DNA of 64,000 nucleotides from Cenococcum geophilum 1.58 (taxonomy: Eukaryota; Ascomycota; Dothideomycetes; Gloniales; Gloniaceae): the NCBI GenBank assembly GCA_001692895.1, contig KV748221.1:971056-1035055 (forward strand), written 5' to 3'. How positions within the stretch are numbered: the stretch's first letter is position 1; each line of letters opens with the position of its first letter. This document shows, one piece after another, positions 43,389 to 55,935 of this stretch. The notes below the pieces were generated by a model. It was not told the origin of the DNA. It searched no databases and saw nothing but the letters and a program-made list of their open reading frames with translations. The position numbers and the translations under genes were made by a program.

Positions 43389-46312
43389 TGTCTGTACGAG
43401 TAGAGGTTACGTAGTCATGTCTCTGATTAGTCATCCTTACGGTGACTCATCAGCCCCCTATTTAGGCACCGCGATCCTTACGATCCTCTACGAAAGACAT
43501 GAATAAATCAAAGAACCTATTACCTTATATTGCAATTACAGTACCCCCCTAGGTGATACCGATACTAATTAGTTGATATTACAGATTAGCCAGGTGTTAT
43601 TACGAAGAGAGGCACTACGCGATCGCTCCTACTAAGGCCCGTCGACCACGTTGTATTTGCTAAGGAGAACCCTTCCTATATAGGCCCTGGGAACTTAAAG
43701 AACCAACTCCTTCAAGGCTTTATTTGGTTCGCGTCCATCACGCAAATTAACCCCGTACGATCTCTTCACTAAGTACCAGTACCCCTAATACCTAAGAGAG
43801 ATACCACGTGATCACTCCTACTAAGGCCCGTTAATCTCGTCGCGTTTACTAAGGAGAACCCTTCCTATTAAGGCCCTGGGAACTTAAGAACCGACTCCTA
43901 CTAAGGCTTTGTTTGGTTCGCGTCTACTACGCAAAATTAATACCCAGTATGACCTCTTTACTAAGCGCCAGTACCCCCTAATACCTATTAACCGCTTAAC
44001 ACGTAAGACTACGACCTACACTATAATCTATGCTAGTTAATTATGTCTAATATAGGAACCTAATGTCTAAATTAGAGTAATGGAATTACCTTAACTAACG
44101 AGACTACTGTAGAAGACATTACTAATTATATTAACTTTAAAATTAATAAGTATACTAAATACAACTTTAAAGATAAAAGCCTATAGGAATTATACCAAGA
44201 GGACTTTAATAATTTTAAGGTATAGATATTTAAAGACGTTAATAGGCCTACACTTACGGGATTTAAACAACTACTCCGACGTAATGGAGTATGGGTCTTT
44301 AATAAGAAGAGTAAGTCAGTACTATAAGCACTGTATAATGTCGCCCACGAAGACAACCCTACGGAATGGTCAGATGCAGAAATTAAGCTATATATTGACA
44401 ATGAAGGACGCTTTAATTCGTATGTTATTAACCGCCGTCTTAAATTACGTTTATTAACTCCCTTAACAGCACCTATCCCGACCCCAGCTGTCTCGAATAA
44501 CCTCCCTATAGCCGAGCCTCCCTTACCTACGAACGTCACGGCTCCCCCTATAAACGTTATAGCTCCTTCTATAGAAGCTAAAGCCACCACCTATAGTAGA
44601 GACTTAGCAACTTTAGTAAAGATATATACGGAGGAAAGCAAGTACAGCGGAGAGGATGATAACTTTAACCGTAAGCTTACGATTTTTAACAACCTTTATA
44701 ATAGGGTTAATATACCATAAGAGGTAAAGATTAAAGGCTTTCCGACAATGCTACGGGGTATTACTTTTAACTTCTACTATAAGAACAAGGTAACCTATAC
44801 CACCTTTAATAGCATCTATAATGCTATACGCAACTACTTTAAAGGACCAGAATATAAGCGTAGAATCTTGGCAAAATGGAATGCTATAACCTTAAAGACT
44901 ATAATAATAAAAAATAAAGGCAAGTCTATAGGGGACTGCCTATAGCTACTACTTAACGACCTCCATTATTTATAGCATGGTCTTAACGCTAACCTCCGTA
45001 ACAACGACTTCCTATACAATAAGCTCATTATCGCTTATTAAGACGTCACTGCTTACCAGGCAGCTTGCTCCAACCTACCTACTATACTTACTGGCCTTAT
45101 AAATAGCCTACGATCGTTAATTATCACTTATAAGAAGATTAATAGTACTATAGGATAACCTGTTAATGTGTTCTTATAGCCTACGGAACAGCCTACGGAC
45201 GTATTCTTTACTAACTATCGCTACTACCAACCAACGTCTTAACTAAGTTCATTAAATAATTGTTACAGTAATAATGCTAGGACGTGCTTCGTGTGTAAGA
45301 AAGGAGACTGTTAGTTAACTAGGTATACTAAAGAAGAACGTGACGAAGTAAAAGAAGGATTTAAAAGATGTGTCTACTAATACCTCGCGGATAACGATAT
45401 TGATGACGACTTCGATAAGGATATAACGGCTATAGCATTTAATATATTAACCCCAACTGCAGTTCCTACTAGCGGTAACTTCTTTTATAACAACTATAGT
45501 ATTAAGTACTTTATAACCTTAAACGGACCAATACCAATTAAAACGGCTAAGAATATAGTCACGTCTATAAACAACAATGCCTTTGCCTATAGCCTTACGG
45601 GTAGCATAGAGCCTAGTGGTATAGACCCTAGTGGTACGGAACCTAGTATAGTAAGGCGCGGTGATGTCGATAATAAGAGTAGCAACGATAAGGGTAAGAG
45701 CGCTACCTACCTCTACGACAATAACCCTTCTGACCTTACCGTTGATATTAACTTCCTTAACTGTTATTTTGACGACAACGGATAGGACTTAGCCCTTCTA
45801 CCTGCTTCCCCTATAGTCTGTAATGACTTTTATACCTTCTAAAGCCGCCACACCTTCGGTTCTAACTTCAACTACGCTCTGTCATGGGACACCTCAGTAA
45901 CACCTTATACGCGCCTACCTGTCTCCACCGCAATATCCAAATGTTCACGATATCTGCAATATTCGCAATATCCGTAGCGATATCCGCAATACCCATAATA
46001 ATATCCGCAACGTCTGCAATATCCGTAATATTCGCAATACCCGAGATATTCGCGATTACTGCCCTAAGCACCTGTTGACCTATATACTTCTCCTTTGTAC
46101 TTTCTTACCTTCTTTCCTTTTTATAAATGTTGCCAGTGTCTGTACAAGTAGAGGTTACGTAGTTATGTCTCTAATTAGTTATCCTTACAGTGACTTATCA
46201 GCCCCCTATTTAGGCACCGCGATCCTTACAATCCTCTGCGAAAGACACAAATGAATTAAAGAACCTGTTACCTTATATTGCAATTGCAGTACCCCCCCAG
46301 GTAATACCGACA
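43389..46312 (+). mobile_element. Second small LTR element (gag-bearing fossil) nested in the Copia RT
   Basis: Two 176-bp LTRs (43389-43564, 46137-46312), beginning TGTCTGTAC and ending ACCGA(C/T)A, are flanked by a TTAAT duplication (43384-43388, 46313-46317). The interior has a ~195-bp tandem duplication (43600-43793 and 43794-43987; core CTCCTACTAAGGCCCG), then a gag-like region with a CCHC knuckle (CFVCKKGDCQLTRY near 45290) and a 15-bp repeat at 45945-46050. No pol region is seen, so it was non-autonomous. Its LTR is unrelated to that of the Copia family. It is broken at several points and RIP-worn, but its LTRs remain similar. Confidence 0.85.
45945..46050. repeat. ATATCCGCAATATTCG-type 15-bp repeat
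   Basis: About seven units of ATATCCGCAAT plus a four-base variable part. It lies at the 3' end of the gag-like region of the second small LTR element and gives open frames on both strands that I do not count as genes. Confidence 0.75.
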
Positions 46313-46993
46313 TTAATATTATTAACGTTAATTCTCTAAAATAAGGATATGTAGAGTAACGCGCTTATAGAGCTTATATCGCTTCTATCTGTTAACCTAA
46401 GGCTTTATTTAATCTCTCTGTTACCGCTTAATACTAAGAACCAACTAAGAATAACGTCCTTGCCCTAAATAAGCGTCTCTCTTAGTAAATAAACTATCTT
46501 AACTAGGGACTACTCTACGTGCTTATTAATCTTCCCACCGCTAAGCTCTTTATATTTGTTAATAGATCGTTTATAAATAATAAAGATTTTAGCTCCTAGC
46601 TAGAATATAAGATTATTATTATAAATAAATCTACTAGAGAGAATAACTTTATAATCTACGGCAATCTTATCTATTGGAGCTTAACTAAGAGCAAGCGCGT
46701 TACTTAAAGCGTTCTAGCGTTAGAGATATATAGAATAGTTAGCGGAGTTAATATAGCAATTACAATTGGAACTACCTTAAAGATAATTATAGATTAACTT
46801 AAACTTCCCGTTATCCCTATAATTATATATACCGACTTATACTCCCTCTATAAGTGCTTAGTTAAGCTTAGTACTATAAAGGAAAAGCGCCTTATAATCG
46901 ATATTATGGCACTTTATTAATTCTATAAACGGCGAGAACTCTTTAAGATTTAATAGATTAACGGTTAAGATAACCTAGTAGATATAATAATAA

Positions 46994-49900
46994 TAATAAT
47001 AATAATAATTCATTGCTTAACGTCCGATTCAGATCCCTATTGGGCCCACGCGGACTACTCCTTATTTACATGTGGGGAGAAAACTCTATTTAAGAAAAAT
47101 GAGAAAACCCCGTGATCCATCTCCCCGCCTTTTAGGACTCGCCTACTTAGCGCCTACGAGTCGCCTATAGTGCTCTACTACCTTACTATTTAACCTTTTT
47201 GGGAACCACTACTGCCGTAATAAGCCTATAAACGCGCTAGTATTACAAACTATTACTCTACTACTATAGAGTTACTAGGGGGCACCTACTACTCGCCCCC
47301 TTACCTTTTATTACCATTTCCCTTGCAACCCGGAACTAATTTAGTATATTTTAACTAATAAGCCACTAGGTAACCGCCTTAAGGCCTTTTTATGTTAAGA
47401 GTAGTATATTATAGTTCTCTATGCCAGCTGCTGAGAGCATTATTTCTTAATTAGTGCGTAGGGGGCATAGCAGTATTACGTGTTTTGGTGTCTATCTTAG
47501 CCAGCCATATTCGCATCTTAAGCTACCTACTAGGACACCCACCCAGTAAAGCCAATCTTTTAGTCCTATTATTCCTGTTCTTAAGAGTATTGCTATTATA
47601 TTTTCTACCTTTATTAGGCCTTCTCGGAGCCCTTAGGTATTTACCCCCTATAGCGTTAACTATACTATAGCTTAGGTTTATCTTACCTAAGTCAGCCTCT
47701 ATACCTTTAACTCCCATTCGCCTCTCTAGCGTTAGTCCAACCAGTATTATATTATAGTAGATGGTTTCCCGGCGTTCTTATATGTTCTACTTTAGCTCCT
47801 TTCTCTATCTTACTATTGTTTTTACTAACCTCTTATACGTCTCCTTTCCTCCTCTATATAGGCCTAGGCCCTAAAGCAGCACTATTCTTCTTCTGCTTTC
47901 TTTACCTATTTCTCTAATATCTCTTCCCTACTTTAGGGTTATTGGTTTGTTCTCCTATAGGGCACCCTAAGGTCCCTCTATAGTTTACTTAGGCGTATCT
48001 TAATATACTTTATAACATTAGAGTTACGTTTATTTTACGTTTTTTATATTACAGCGGCTTTAATATATAACTATAGGGGGGGAATATTAGATTCCTTCTT
48101 AAGCAGTNCTNTNGCCGTTNGCTTATACCNGCCTATAATNCTNTANAGGNAGNCTNTNTAGACCTTTTAAAGTAGTTTAAGGAGTAATTTAGGGGGGCCC
48201 TTCTTAGTTTCTCTAATGGCCCAAATACTGGATCTATATATTATGGTTAGCCGGATAACTACTATATATAGTAGGCGTAACCTCTAGAAGCATGAACCCT
48301 ATATAGAATTAATAATCCTAGATAAAGTAATAAACTATACTTAGCCTTTACGGGCCGCTTACGCCGCATATATACTCCACCGGAGCTTGCTATCTACCTA
48401 TACTCCTAATACCCTTAAGCCCTAAACTAGTTAACCCCTAAAGCCTTAAATACAAATTATATACTAGAGATCTACAGATTAGTTGCGTTTTCTTATAAAA
48501 TAGATTAGCTAGTATTTCTCTAGTAAGAATTAGACTCTATAACGTTTTGCCTATTCTATATAAGTATTATAGGCTTTCTCTAGTATTCTGCAATTCTCTA
48601 CGGCTATTGGCCCGTATATAATTAGGTTTATATTATTAACAAAGCCTATTCCCTAGGTCGCCCCTTCCTTAAAGGAGTTAAGTAGGTTGCTTATAAAGAA
48701 AAGGAAGAGTATAGGCGAGAGGGGTAATCCTTATAGTATTCCTGTTATAACTATAATAGGGGGGCTCTAGTACCCGCTAAAGACCAGTAATATTTCTTTC
48801 TGGCCTATAAACCCTTAGATAAATTATATAATCCATTCTAAAAAGCCCTTTGCCCTAAGGATATGCAGGAGACGCTTATAGGGTACATTATTATAGGTAC
48901 CACTAATGTCTAGGCTAAGCATTAATACTACAAAGTCCTTTCACATCGCCTATGTAGATTTAATGGTGGCAGCGAGTAGCGTAAGTGCTAATAGTGTTAA
49001 GCGGTTCTTTCTTACCCCTATTTAGCTTTATAGTAATAGGGCGTGTTCCTCTACCGTATCTACCATATGTTCCGCTATTACCCTTTCTAAGATCTTACTA
49101 AGGGTATTTTCTAAGGCAATAGGGCGGTAGCTTCCTGGGATTAAGTAATCTGCTTTGCCTTCTTTTTATAGGATAACCGTCATTATAGATCTTCTAAGTT
49201 GTGGGTAGTAGCCTATAGCAAAGTATACTTTAGCTACATCTGCAAGCTAAGGTGCTATAAGTGGCCCACAGGTTTTTAGGGCCTTATTTAGAATCCTATT
49301 TAGTCCTGGTGCTATATTATTTAAAAGGCGGCTAATGGTTCTAGCCATTTCCTCTATTATTATGTCGCTGTTAACCCGTAGGCAAGTTACCGGTGTTTCG
49401 CCTATAATATTACTAAGGTCTACTAGAGCTAGTTAGGGGAAGAACCTTTTTATAAGGATCTTTACCTTCTTATTATTGTCATTTATAGCCTGTGATTCTC
49501 CTACTCTTTGTAAGGGTGGTAGATATAGGTCTTCTATTAAGCGCCCTGCCTTTTTCTTTACCCATTTCGCTATAGCCTAAAGGCCCTTATTATAGGGGAG
49601 GCTCGGGTTAGAAGTATGCTCGTTTATAAACCGTCTCCAGTTATTCCTTACTTCTTTTTTTAGGGTATTCTTTAGCTGGTTTCTTATATCTTTATATCGT
49701 CTCTTATCTTTAGGGTTATGGCTGCTTATATATTTCCTTCTTACTTATTATTAACTGGCAACTAGAACTGCGCATTATGTAGACTATGCGTGTCGCGTAT
49801 AGGGGCCCAGTTTTGAGATCGGGTAGTACTCTTCCAGCCCATTTTTAATTGCTGCCTAGATCCTTTCTAGTCTTCAGTTAATTTCCTTAGGGGTGGCCAA

Positions 49901-52554
49901 TAAGCCTTACTTGTTTAGTATTGGGTGGATTTCTTCTAGGTCTTAGAGTTATTATTTAACTATATTAAGGAAACTGTTTATTTTAAGCTTCCTTATTACG
50001 TATCTTTTTCTATTTAGTTATGCTTTAGTATCTAGGTCTAGCTATATCTGGATAGGGATATGGTTTAGGGTAAGTGCCCATTCTTCTTTAGGGTTGCACC
50101 TTTCGAGTCTCTAGTATAGGCCTTTGTCTATAAATGTGAGGTCAATTATACTTCTAGCGGTACCTCATTACTATATAATTGCTCTTAGGGGGGTAGCTAG
50201 CTTAAGGCCCTAGATATCTATAGCTCTTAGTAGGCACTCTAACTATTAATCTACAGCAATATAGATACCCCCCTACTACGGGTGGTAGAGGTTTATATCT
50301 CCTAGTAGAATAGACTTTATACCTTTAGTTTCTAGTAAGCTTATTACCAATATAATATTCTCTATTTATGGGACCCCTTTAACCCTAGGGTTATATACGT
50401 TAATAATTTATACCGGTCCCCTATATGTTTAAATTATTATAACTATAATATCTAGGTTAACTGCCTGCTATAACCATAAGGACAGGCTAATAGCCTTACT
50501 AATTATAAAGCATACGCGTATAGCTGCTTTTGGTTTATATAGGAGCTAGAATCCTTAGAGGCAGTATATTAATTATATAAAGGTATTATAATACGGTTCT
50601 TATATAGTAAGGATATAGTGTTTCTCTAGGTCTAAACTGTCTAGTAGGGGCCTTATAAGGTAGTGGTTTATATTGCCGCAGTTATACTATATAATAGATA
50701 GGTAGCGGACCTCCGGAGAGGGTCCTTTAACTCTCCTTTATTCCTCGCTTCTTCTATTTCTACTTTCTTTAGGATATTTAGAGCTTCTATCTCTTATATC
50801 TACACCTTAGTTACTACTTATTTTATATAGAGCTTTCCATTCCCATATCTTATGTTCCTATTAGCGCTTCTATATCTAAATCTGTTATTATTACCGGTTC
50901 TTCCCCTGTTCTTACTAGTCGGCTATATGCCCTTTATAGGTTGGCTGCGAATGTTATATTTGCCGCATTAAGTCTAATTCTTAATTATCCTAGTCTTAAG
51001 CCTACTGTCGCTGTCTATAGGGGTCTTCCTATAGGGCGTCCTCTCCCTTATATCCCCTGTAACCCTTATATCCCTAATCGGTCTAGTAATATCGCGCGGC
51101 GTCGCTTCTAGCCCGTTAAGGCTTAGGATGGCTAGCCTAGCCCTTTAGTATTAAAGGTAGGAAACGCTAGGAAGGCGCCTGCGTCCCCCTAGCTTATTAC
51201 CTATTATTTCCATTTATATAACCTAGCGTGCAGTTATTCCCGTAGCTATTAAGCCCTTACCTTCTATCTCCTGTATTTAATGCAGTCTTCTCTCTCCCAC
51301 GCCTTATATATACTTTAGTAGCAGTTCGCGCATTTTATTTGGTCTTAATTTAAGCAATGTCTTATATTATAGGGGCCTATATAATGGCCGCAGCACACCT
51401 ATGCTGCGTATATAGATTAGGTGTGTCCCTATTATATATAGCGATAGTATTATTCTAGGTATAGTCTATGGTTGTAGAGCCTTATATTATATATAAGGCC
51501 ATTTATAATTATTCCTTTTTAGATAAGGAGTTTTTGCATTCCTAGTATATATATACTAACGATAAGGGAGCCATATGTTCATCCGGCGTCTCCCTAATAA
51601 GTCTTTAGCGACCCTTATATCCTCTTATTATTCTTATTATATGCTTAGTTTATATTTTCCTATTAAAGCTATTAGATTTGGGTAATTTCGAGTCCTAGTA
51701 TAAGGCGTTCCGTTTATCTTACTATCTCCTATATAATTGCTGTATTATCCGCCTAGCGTCCCTTTTCTACCCTAAGGCTTATAGAAACCGCTAGGACTTT
51801 AACTAGGTAATCCTTGCGGAGTACTTTTATGCCAATACGTTCTCCTAGCCTATCCCCTACCCTTACGGCTTATTCCTTTGCCTATTAGTCCTTTAAGGTA
51901 ACTCTAATATCTCCGCTCTTAAGGTGTTGGACTATAATAGTGTTATAGACCTCTTTGCGTATCTTTATAAGAACTTCTATTTTTAATTATCCCCTAAGCC
52001 CCTCTACTTATTTTATGTTTAGTTATATTATAATTATATGCCCAGTTGTTAACTTAAGGGGGGTAGGTTCCCTATACTGTAAAAGCGCAGCTACGGCGGC
52101 CTAGGTGCGGTTCGCCGGTAAGGGGGGGTTATACTTATTTTTAATTTTGCTTAGCCGTTAGAGGATTTAATTAAGGGTTTGCTAGAGGGGCGCCTAAGGT
52201 TTACTAGACTGGCGGAGCCATTCTGCTAGCTGTATTAGTTCGTTATAGCTAACGGTTACTCCCCTATAATTCTAAATACTAGACGCGTCTAATAGGCTTT
52301 ATATTTTATTAAATGCCTTTTTAATAGAGGTATTTCCGCTTTATAGTGTGGTATTCGCCTGTCTTTATTATAGAGGGCTATTGCTAGGCGTAGTTCTAGC
52401 GGTTGCGCGCGAGTGCGAGCTACCGTCGTTTAACGTGTGCCTCCCCTGCGATGCATACATCTTAGGGGGATTCTCTAGGTGTTTTTTAGGGTTCTTTTGG
52501 TTAGTTTTGGTCTTTTTAGGCCGGGTGCAGTAAGAGCTCCAGGTTCTTACCGGT
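46994..52554 (-). mobile_element. Tad1-like LINE, copy 2, inserted in the Copia RNase H end
   Basis: The same element as copy 1: the shared cores (47009-52540 and 32228-37755) are 5.53 kb each and differ mainly by C/T and G/A changes. The 3' end has a longer (TAA)n run on the plus strand (46985-47009). A ~19-bp duplication, CTAGTAGATATAATAATAA against CTACTAGATATAATAATAA, lies at 46975-46993 and 52555-52573. Fourteen bases (52541-52554) beyond the shared 5' end have no counterpart in copy 1. The stretch 48108-48158 holds about a dozen ambiguous bases. A piece matching 32.7-32.9 kb stays open at 47485-47670, but with no recognised domain. Confidence 0.85.
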
Positions 52555-52951
52555 CTACTAGATATAATAATAAAGGCAAACCTAAATAAGGCTTTAGAAA
52601 CGTTTATTAATATAAATACTTTATATATATAAGTTAAAGGTTGGGTTAAAAGGGAGTAAGAGTATAACGCTTTATAGACCCTAATTTTAACTAGCTAATT
52701 AGGATTTTCTATACCTAGTATAGAAAATTGCTATTAGCTCGCTTATAGCTAGCGCCTTAGCGGCCCTAACAGCCCTAATATAATATCTACCCATAACTCC
52801 TTAGTAAGAAAGCACTACGTGCTAAGAGGCAAATTTTGGGATAATAAGACTTATATTATAATAGCAATAGTAAGTAAAGAGGATCTATATTTATTATAAT
52901 AGTTAAGCAGTATTTATATATAGAGGGCAACCATAAAAGAAGAGTTGCTAG

Positions 52952-53138
52952 TGTTGGGAATGAGGCAATTTGCCGTCACGTGATGGTAAGTTGCTATTAC
53001 ATGTCGCCGCGGCACTAGCGTGGCGAGGAGCCTTAAGCTCCTCGCCCTTCCTTATTCTAATTAAAAAGCTTTATTAACCAACATCACTATAACCTACTTA
53101 AGTAGTCGTTATTAGTAAGTCACCCTATATGACCAATA
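52952..53138 (+). repeat. 3' LTR of the Copia fossil
   Basis: It starts TGTTGGGAATGAGGC after the purine tract and is followed by the CTACT target duplication that matches the one left of 30697. Confidence 0.88.
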
Positions 53139-53143
53139 CTACT

Positions 53144-55300
53144 AAACGCCTATTAAAAATAATAAAACGTATATACTTAGCATTAGAGACGGATTAAATA
53201 TTATAGAATAATCGTATATTTACTTATATCTATTCACTTATTTATAGAGGTAGAGATATATTCTAAATAATGTATTGATTAGGGGTATAGGCCCGAGGAA
53301 AGGGTAATCATCTCAGCCTGCTGTATCGCATAGTAGGTTCCCTACTGTCTCAAGCAGTAGTAAATAATTATATACTTATTGCCCCCCTTAGGCCTACCGC
53401 AAGCCTAAGAGGCTGCAAAATCTATCTATAGGGTAGAGGGTAGGAAAGCGAAAAGCCGAAAGGCTAATTGTAATAGATATTGATGTTGCTGTTTAGAAAG
53501 AAGGCGTGACTTCGCTTTAAATAGACATTTTTATCTATTTACTTGCTCGCAGAGGTAGAGATATATTCTAAATAATGTATTAATTGGGGGTGTAGGCCTA
53601 AGGAGAGAGTAATTATCTTAGCCTGCTGTATCGCATAGTAGGTTCCCTACTGTCTTAAGCAGTGGTAAATAATTACACACTTATTGCCCTAAACAACGCG
53701 TACCGTTAGAAGCTAGCGGTATAAGGCCTATGCCACAACTAATATAGAAGTAGGAATATATCTCGTCTTTTTTACGCCCGTAGGGTGCGCCTATAGGGTA
53801 TTATTAAAAAACTATTTAGGTAACCCAGAACCTAGGTAATATTAAAGGCTATTAATAATTACGCCCTAATAACGCGTACCTAGCGGTATAAGGCCTGCAC
53901 CTAATAACTAATATAGAAGTAGGAATATATGTCGTCTCTTTACCATAAAGTATTATTAAAAACCGTTCGGGTAGGTAATATTAAAGGCTATTAATAACGA
54001 CGACAACAATAATGTAGTAAGGAGGAAGCTGGAAAGCGTTAATTTAAAACCTGTTAAAAAACCCTATGGGAAAAATTGTTAGGAAAGACTACTTATCAAC
54101 AGCTGCTGTGAAAAGACGCGACGCGAAACTTCGCGATCCTCCAGGGGTAAGACGTTTTATCGCGACAACAACACAACGCCGTACGGTATAGTATTATTAA
54201 GGCTATAAGACGAATAAATAACAAAATCTCTATTAAATAAGCCTTATTTTAAAGCGAAAAGCCAAAAGGCTAATTGTGATAGATATTGATGTTGCTGTTT
54301 AGAGGGAAGGCGTGACTTCGCTTTAAATAGACATTTTTATATACTTAGCGTATAAAGAAGGTTAATAACTAAATAGAGCCGTAATTATAATATATACTAA
54401 CTTCTTCTCCGTATACCGAGAATATAATAGTATCTTAACCAACCTATTTATATATCTCTTTAGTTATACTACTACTAATATAAGGTCCGTAATAAGGAGC
54501 AGTATTTACTAAATTAGCTTTATAAACGGCTTTAAGTAGGTAAAAAAGCTTTAAAATATATTTAACTTCTAATAAGATATTAAGTCCGCTATTAAAGCCT
54601 TTATCTATAGCCCCTTAGGGGTCTATTTTAGTACAGTATAAATTTAGTAGGGTGCTTATATAATGGCAGCGCCTAGTTTAAAACGTAAATATCTCTATTA
54701 ACTTACGGCTAATTCTTACCATCCTAATATAAGCAGAGAGCTCTTAGCCAGTTCTATATATAGCGCTTAATGGGTACTAAAAGCGCGGCGTTACTAGGGC
54801 GTTGCTAGCGATTAAAGATCGACTGTAAATATAGGATAAAATCTATATACTACTAAGCGCACGGGCCTCTAGCCTACTAAATTATAACTTAGCGGCTGAT
54901 TTAGCTATATAAAACAAACTATAGATATACTATTAGTGTTTACGGCTTAGCTAAGCGCTTATTAAGTCACTGAGCCGCATATAATATATATAACCCCTAT
55001 TAATATTTGCAAATATTTATAGCTAAGCCTATAGCTAAGCAGTGGACATATTTAAATATCTTACCCCCTATTAATTAAGTCGCTAATACACGCGTACTAT
55101 TGGCCTATTGGCCCAGCCGTGCGCCTATATATTTACCCTATATATCAAGGTTACTTATTTACTCGCTAAGCGGCTAGTAGGTATACTTTCTCTACCTTTC
55201 CTCCCTAGTCTATATCTGCGTATATATATAAAAAGAAAAACCTAGTGTTTATATATCTTTCTATTAGAAAGACTCTTGTTTTCTTCTAGAATTGGCATTT
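53144..55300. other. Decayed repeat mosaic right of the Copia fossil
   Basis: No gene survives. A composite unit at about 53182-54343 is bounded by TATATACTTAGC on both sides (about 53170 and 54332), suggesting an insertion with a ~12-bp duplication. Inside it three blocks are each present twice: 53220-53380 with 53540-53690 (AGAGGTAGAGATATATTCTA), 53448-53545 with 54250-54342 (GATATTGATGTTGCTGTTTA), and 53690-53850 with 53860-54000 (TATAGAAGTAGGAATATAT). From 54343 to 55300 the DNA is AT-rich, RIP-worn and unassigned. Confidence 0.55.
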
Positions 55301-55935
55301 TATAAAAGAAATATATAGGTGCAGAATTACTAGATTATTTCATATGCCTGAAGATCAAATATATATTGCAGACTTTCCCCATTTCTCTAATTGCCTAAAT
55401 GCTATTTAAACTTTTACTCTTCGAAATTATAACCACAGTCCGGCTGTCTTTATGTCTTTAATTCAGAAGCAACTCACTGAGAAGTCACAGGAATAAAATC
55501 AAGTTCGCATAACTTTATTTTCACTCCAGTTTGATGGCCCGGACAACCATGACTTGTATCCATTCATAGGGCACCGTAGAATCCTATTATTATGATGAAA
55601 CTTAATTCGCTGAGCTAAATTTATCGATCGTAATACACTATAAAGACAAAAATCCTCCCACATGACTAGCATAACATCGTGAGCCGCGGAAAACAACTGA
55701 GCGAGTGAACTCCACTTTATCCCACAGAAAATATTATAACCTAGCCAGAAATGCGCCGCGAAGATAATTGAGCAAGGTAAGTGAAAAGAACCGAGCGTAG
55801 AGTTCGATACACGAGTCGATCCTATTATTCCTAAGCACCACGGAAGAACCTACCTTTTTGAATTCTCGACAATATAGCCGAAAAGCCGCGCGAAGGATAC
55901 GTATTCAATGATTTAGGCCACTTGAAGCACCCCCT
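55301..55935. other. Transition DNA, 3' flank of the ankyrin gene
   Basis: Normal base composition returns here. Short frames on the minus strand (for example around 55499-55696) have no family match. The part next to 55936 should be the 3' UTR of the ankyrin gene. Confidence 0.5.

Larger units (their letters stand above)
30697..53138 (+). mobile_element. Ty1/Copia LTR retrotransposon fossil, split by four nested insertions
   Basis: LTRs of about 207 and 187 bp (30697-30903, 52952-53138) share the core GTCGCCGCGGCACTAGCGTGG and are flanked by a CTACT duplication (30692-30696, 53139-53143). Without its insertions the element would be about 6 kb, the normal Copia size. Its parts lie in order on the plus strand: gag-like region about 31.3-32.2 kb; protease and integrase about 40.1-42.3 kb; reverse transcriptase about 42.4-43.4 kb; RNase H about 46.3-47.0 and 52.6 kb. 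A purine tract (ATAAAAGAAGAG) precedes the 3' LTR. It is broken by dozens of RIP-type changes and the insertions listed separately; clearly old. Confidence 0.88.
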
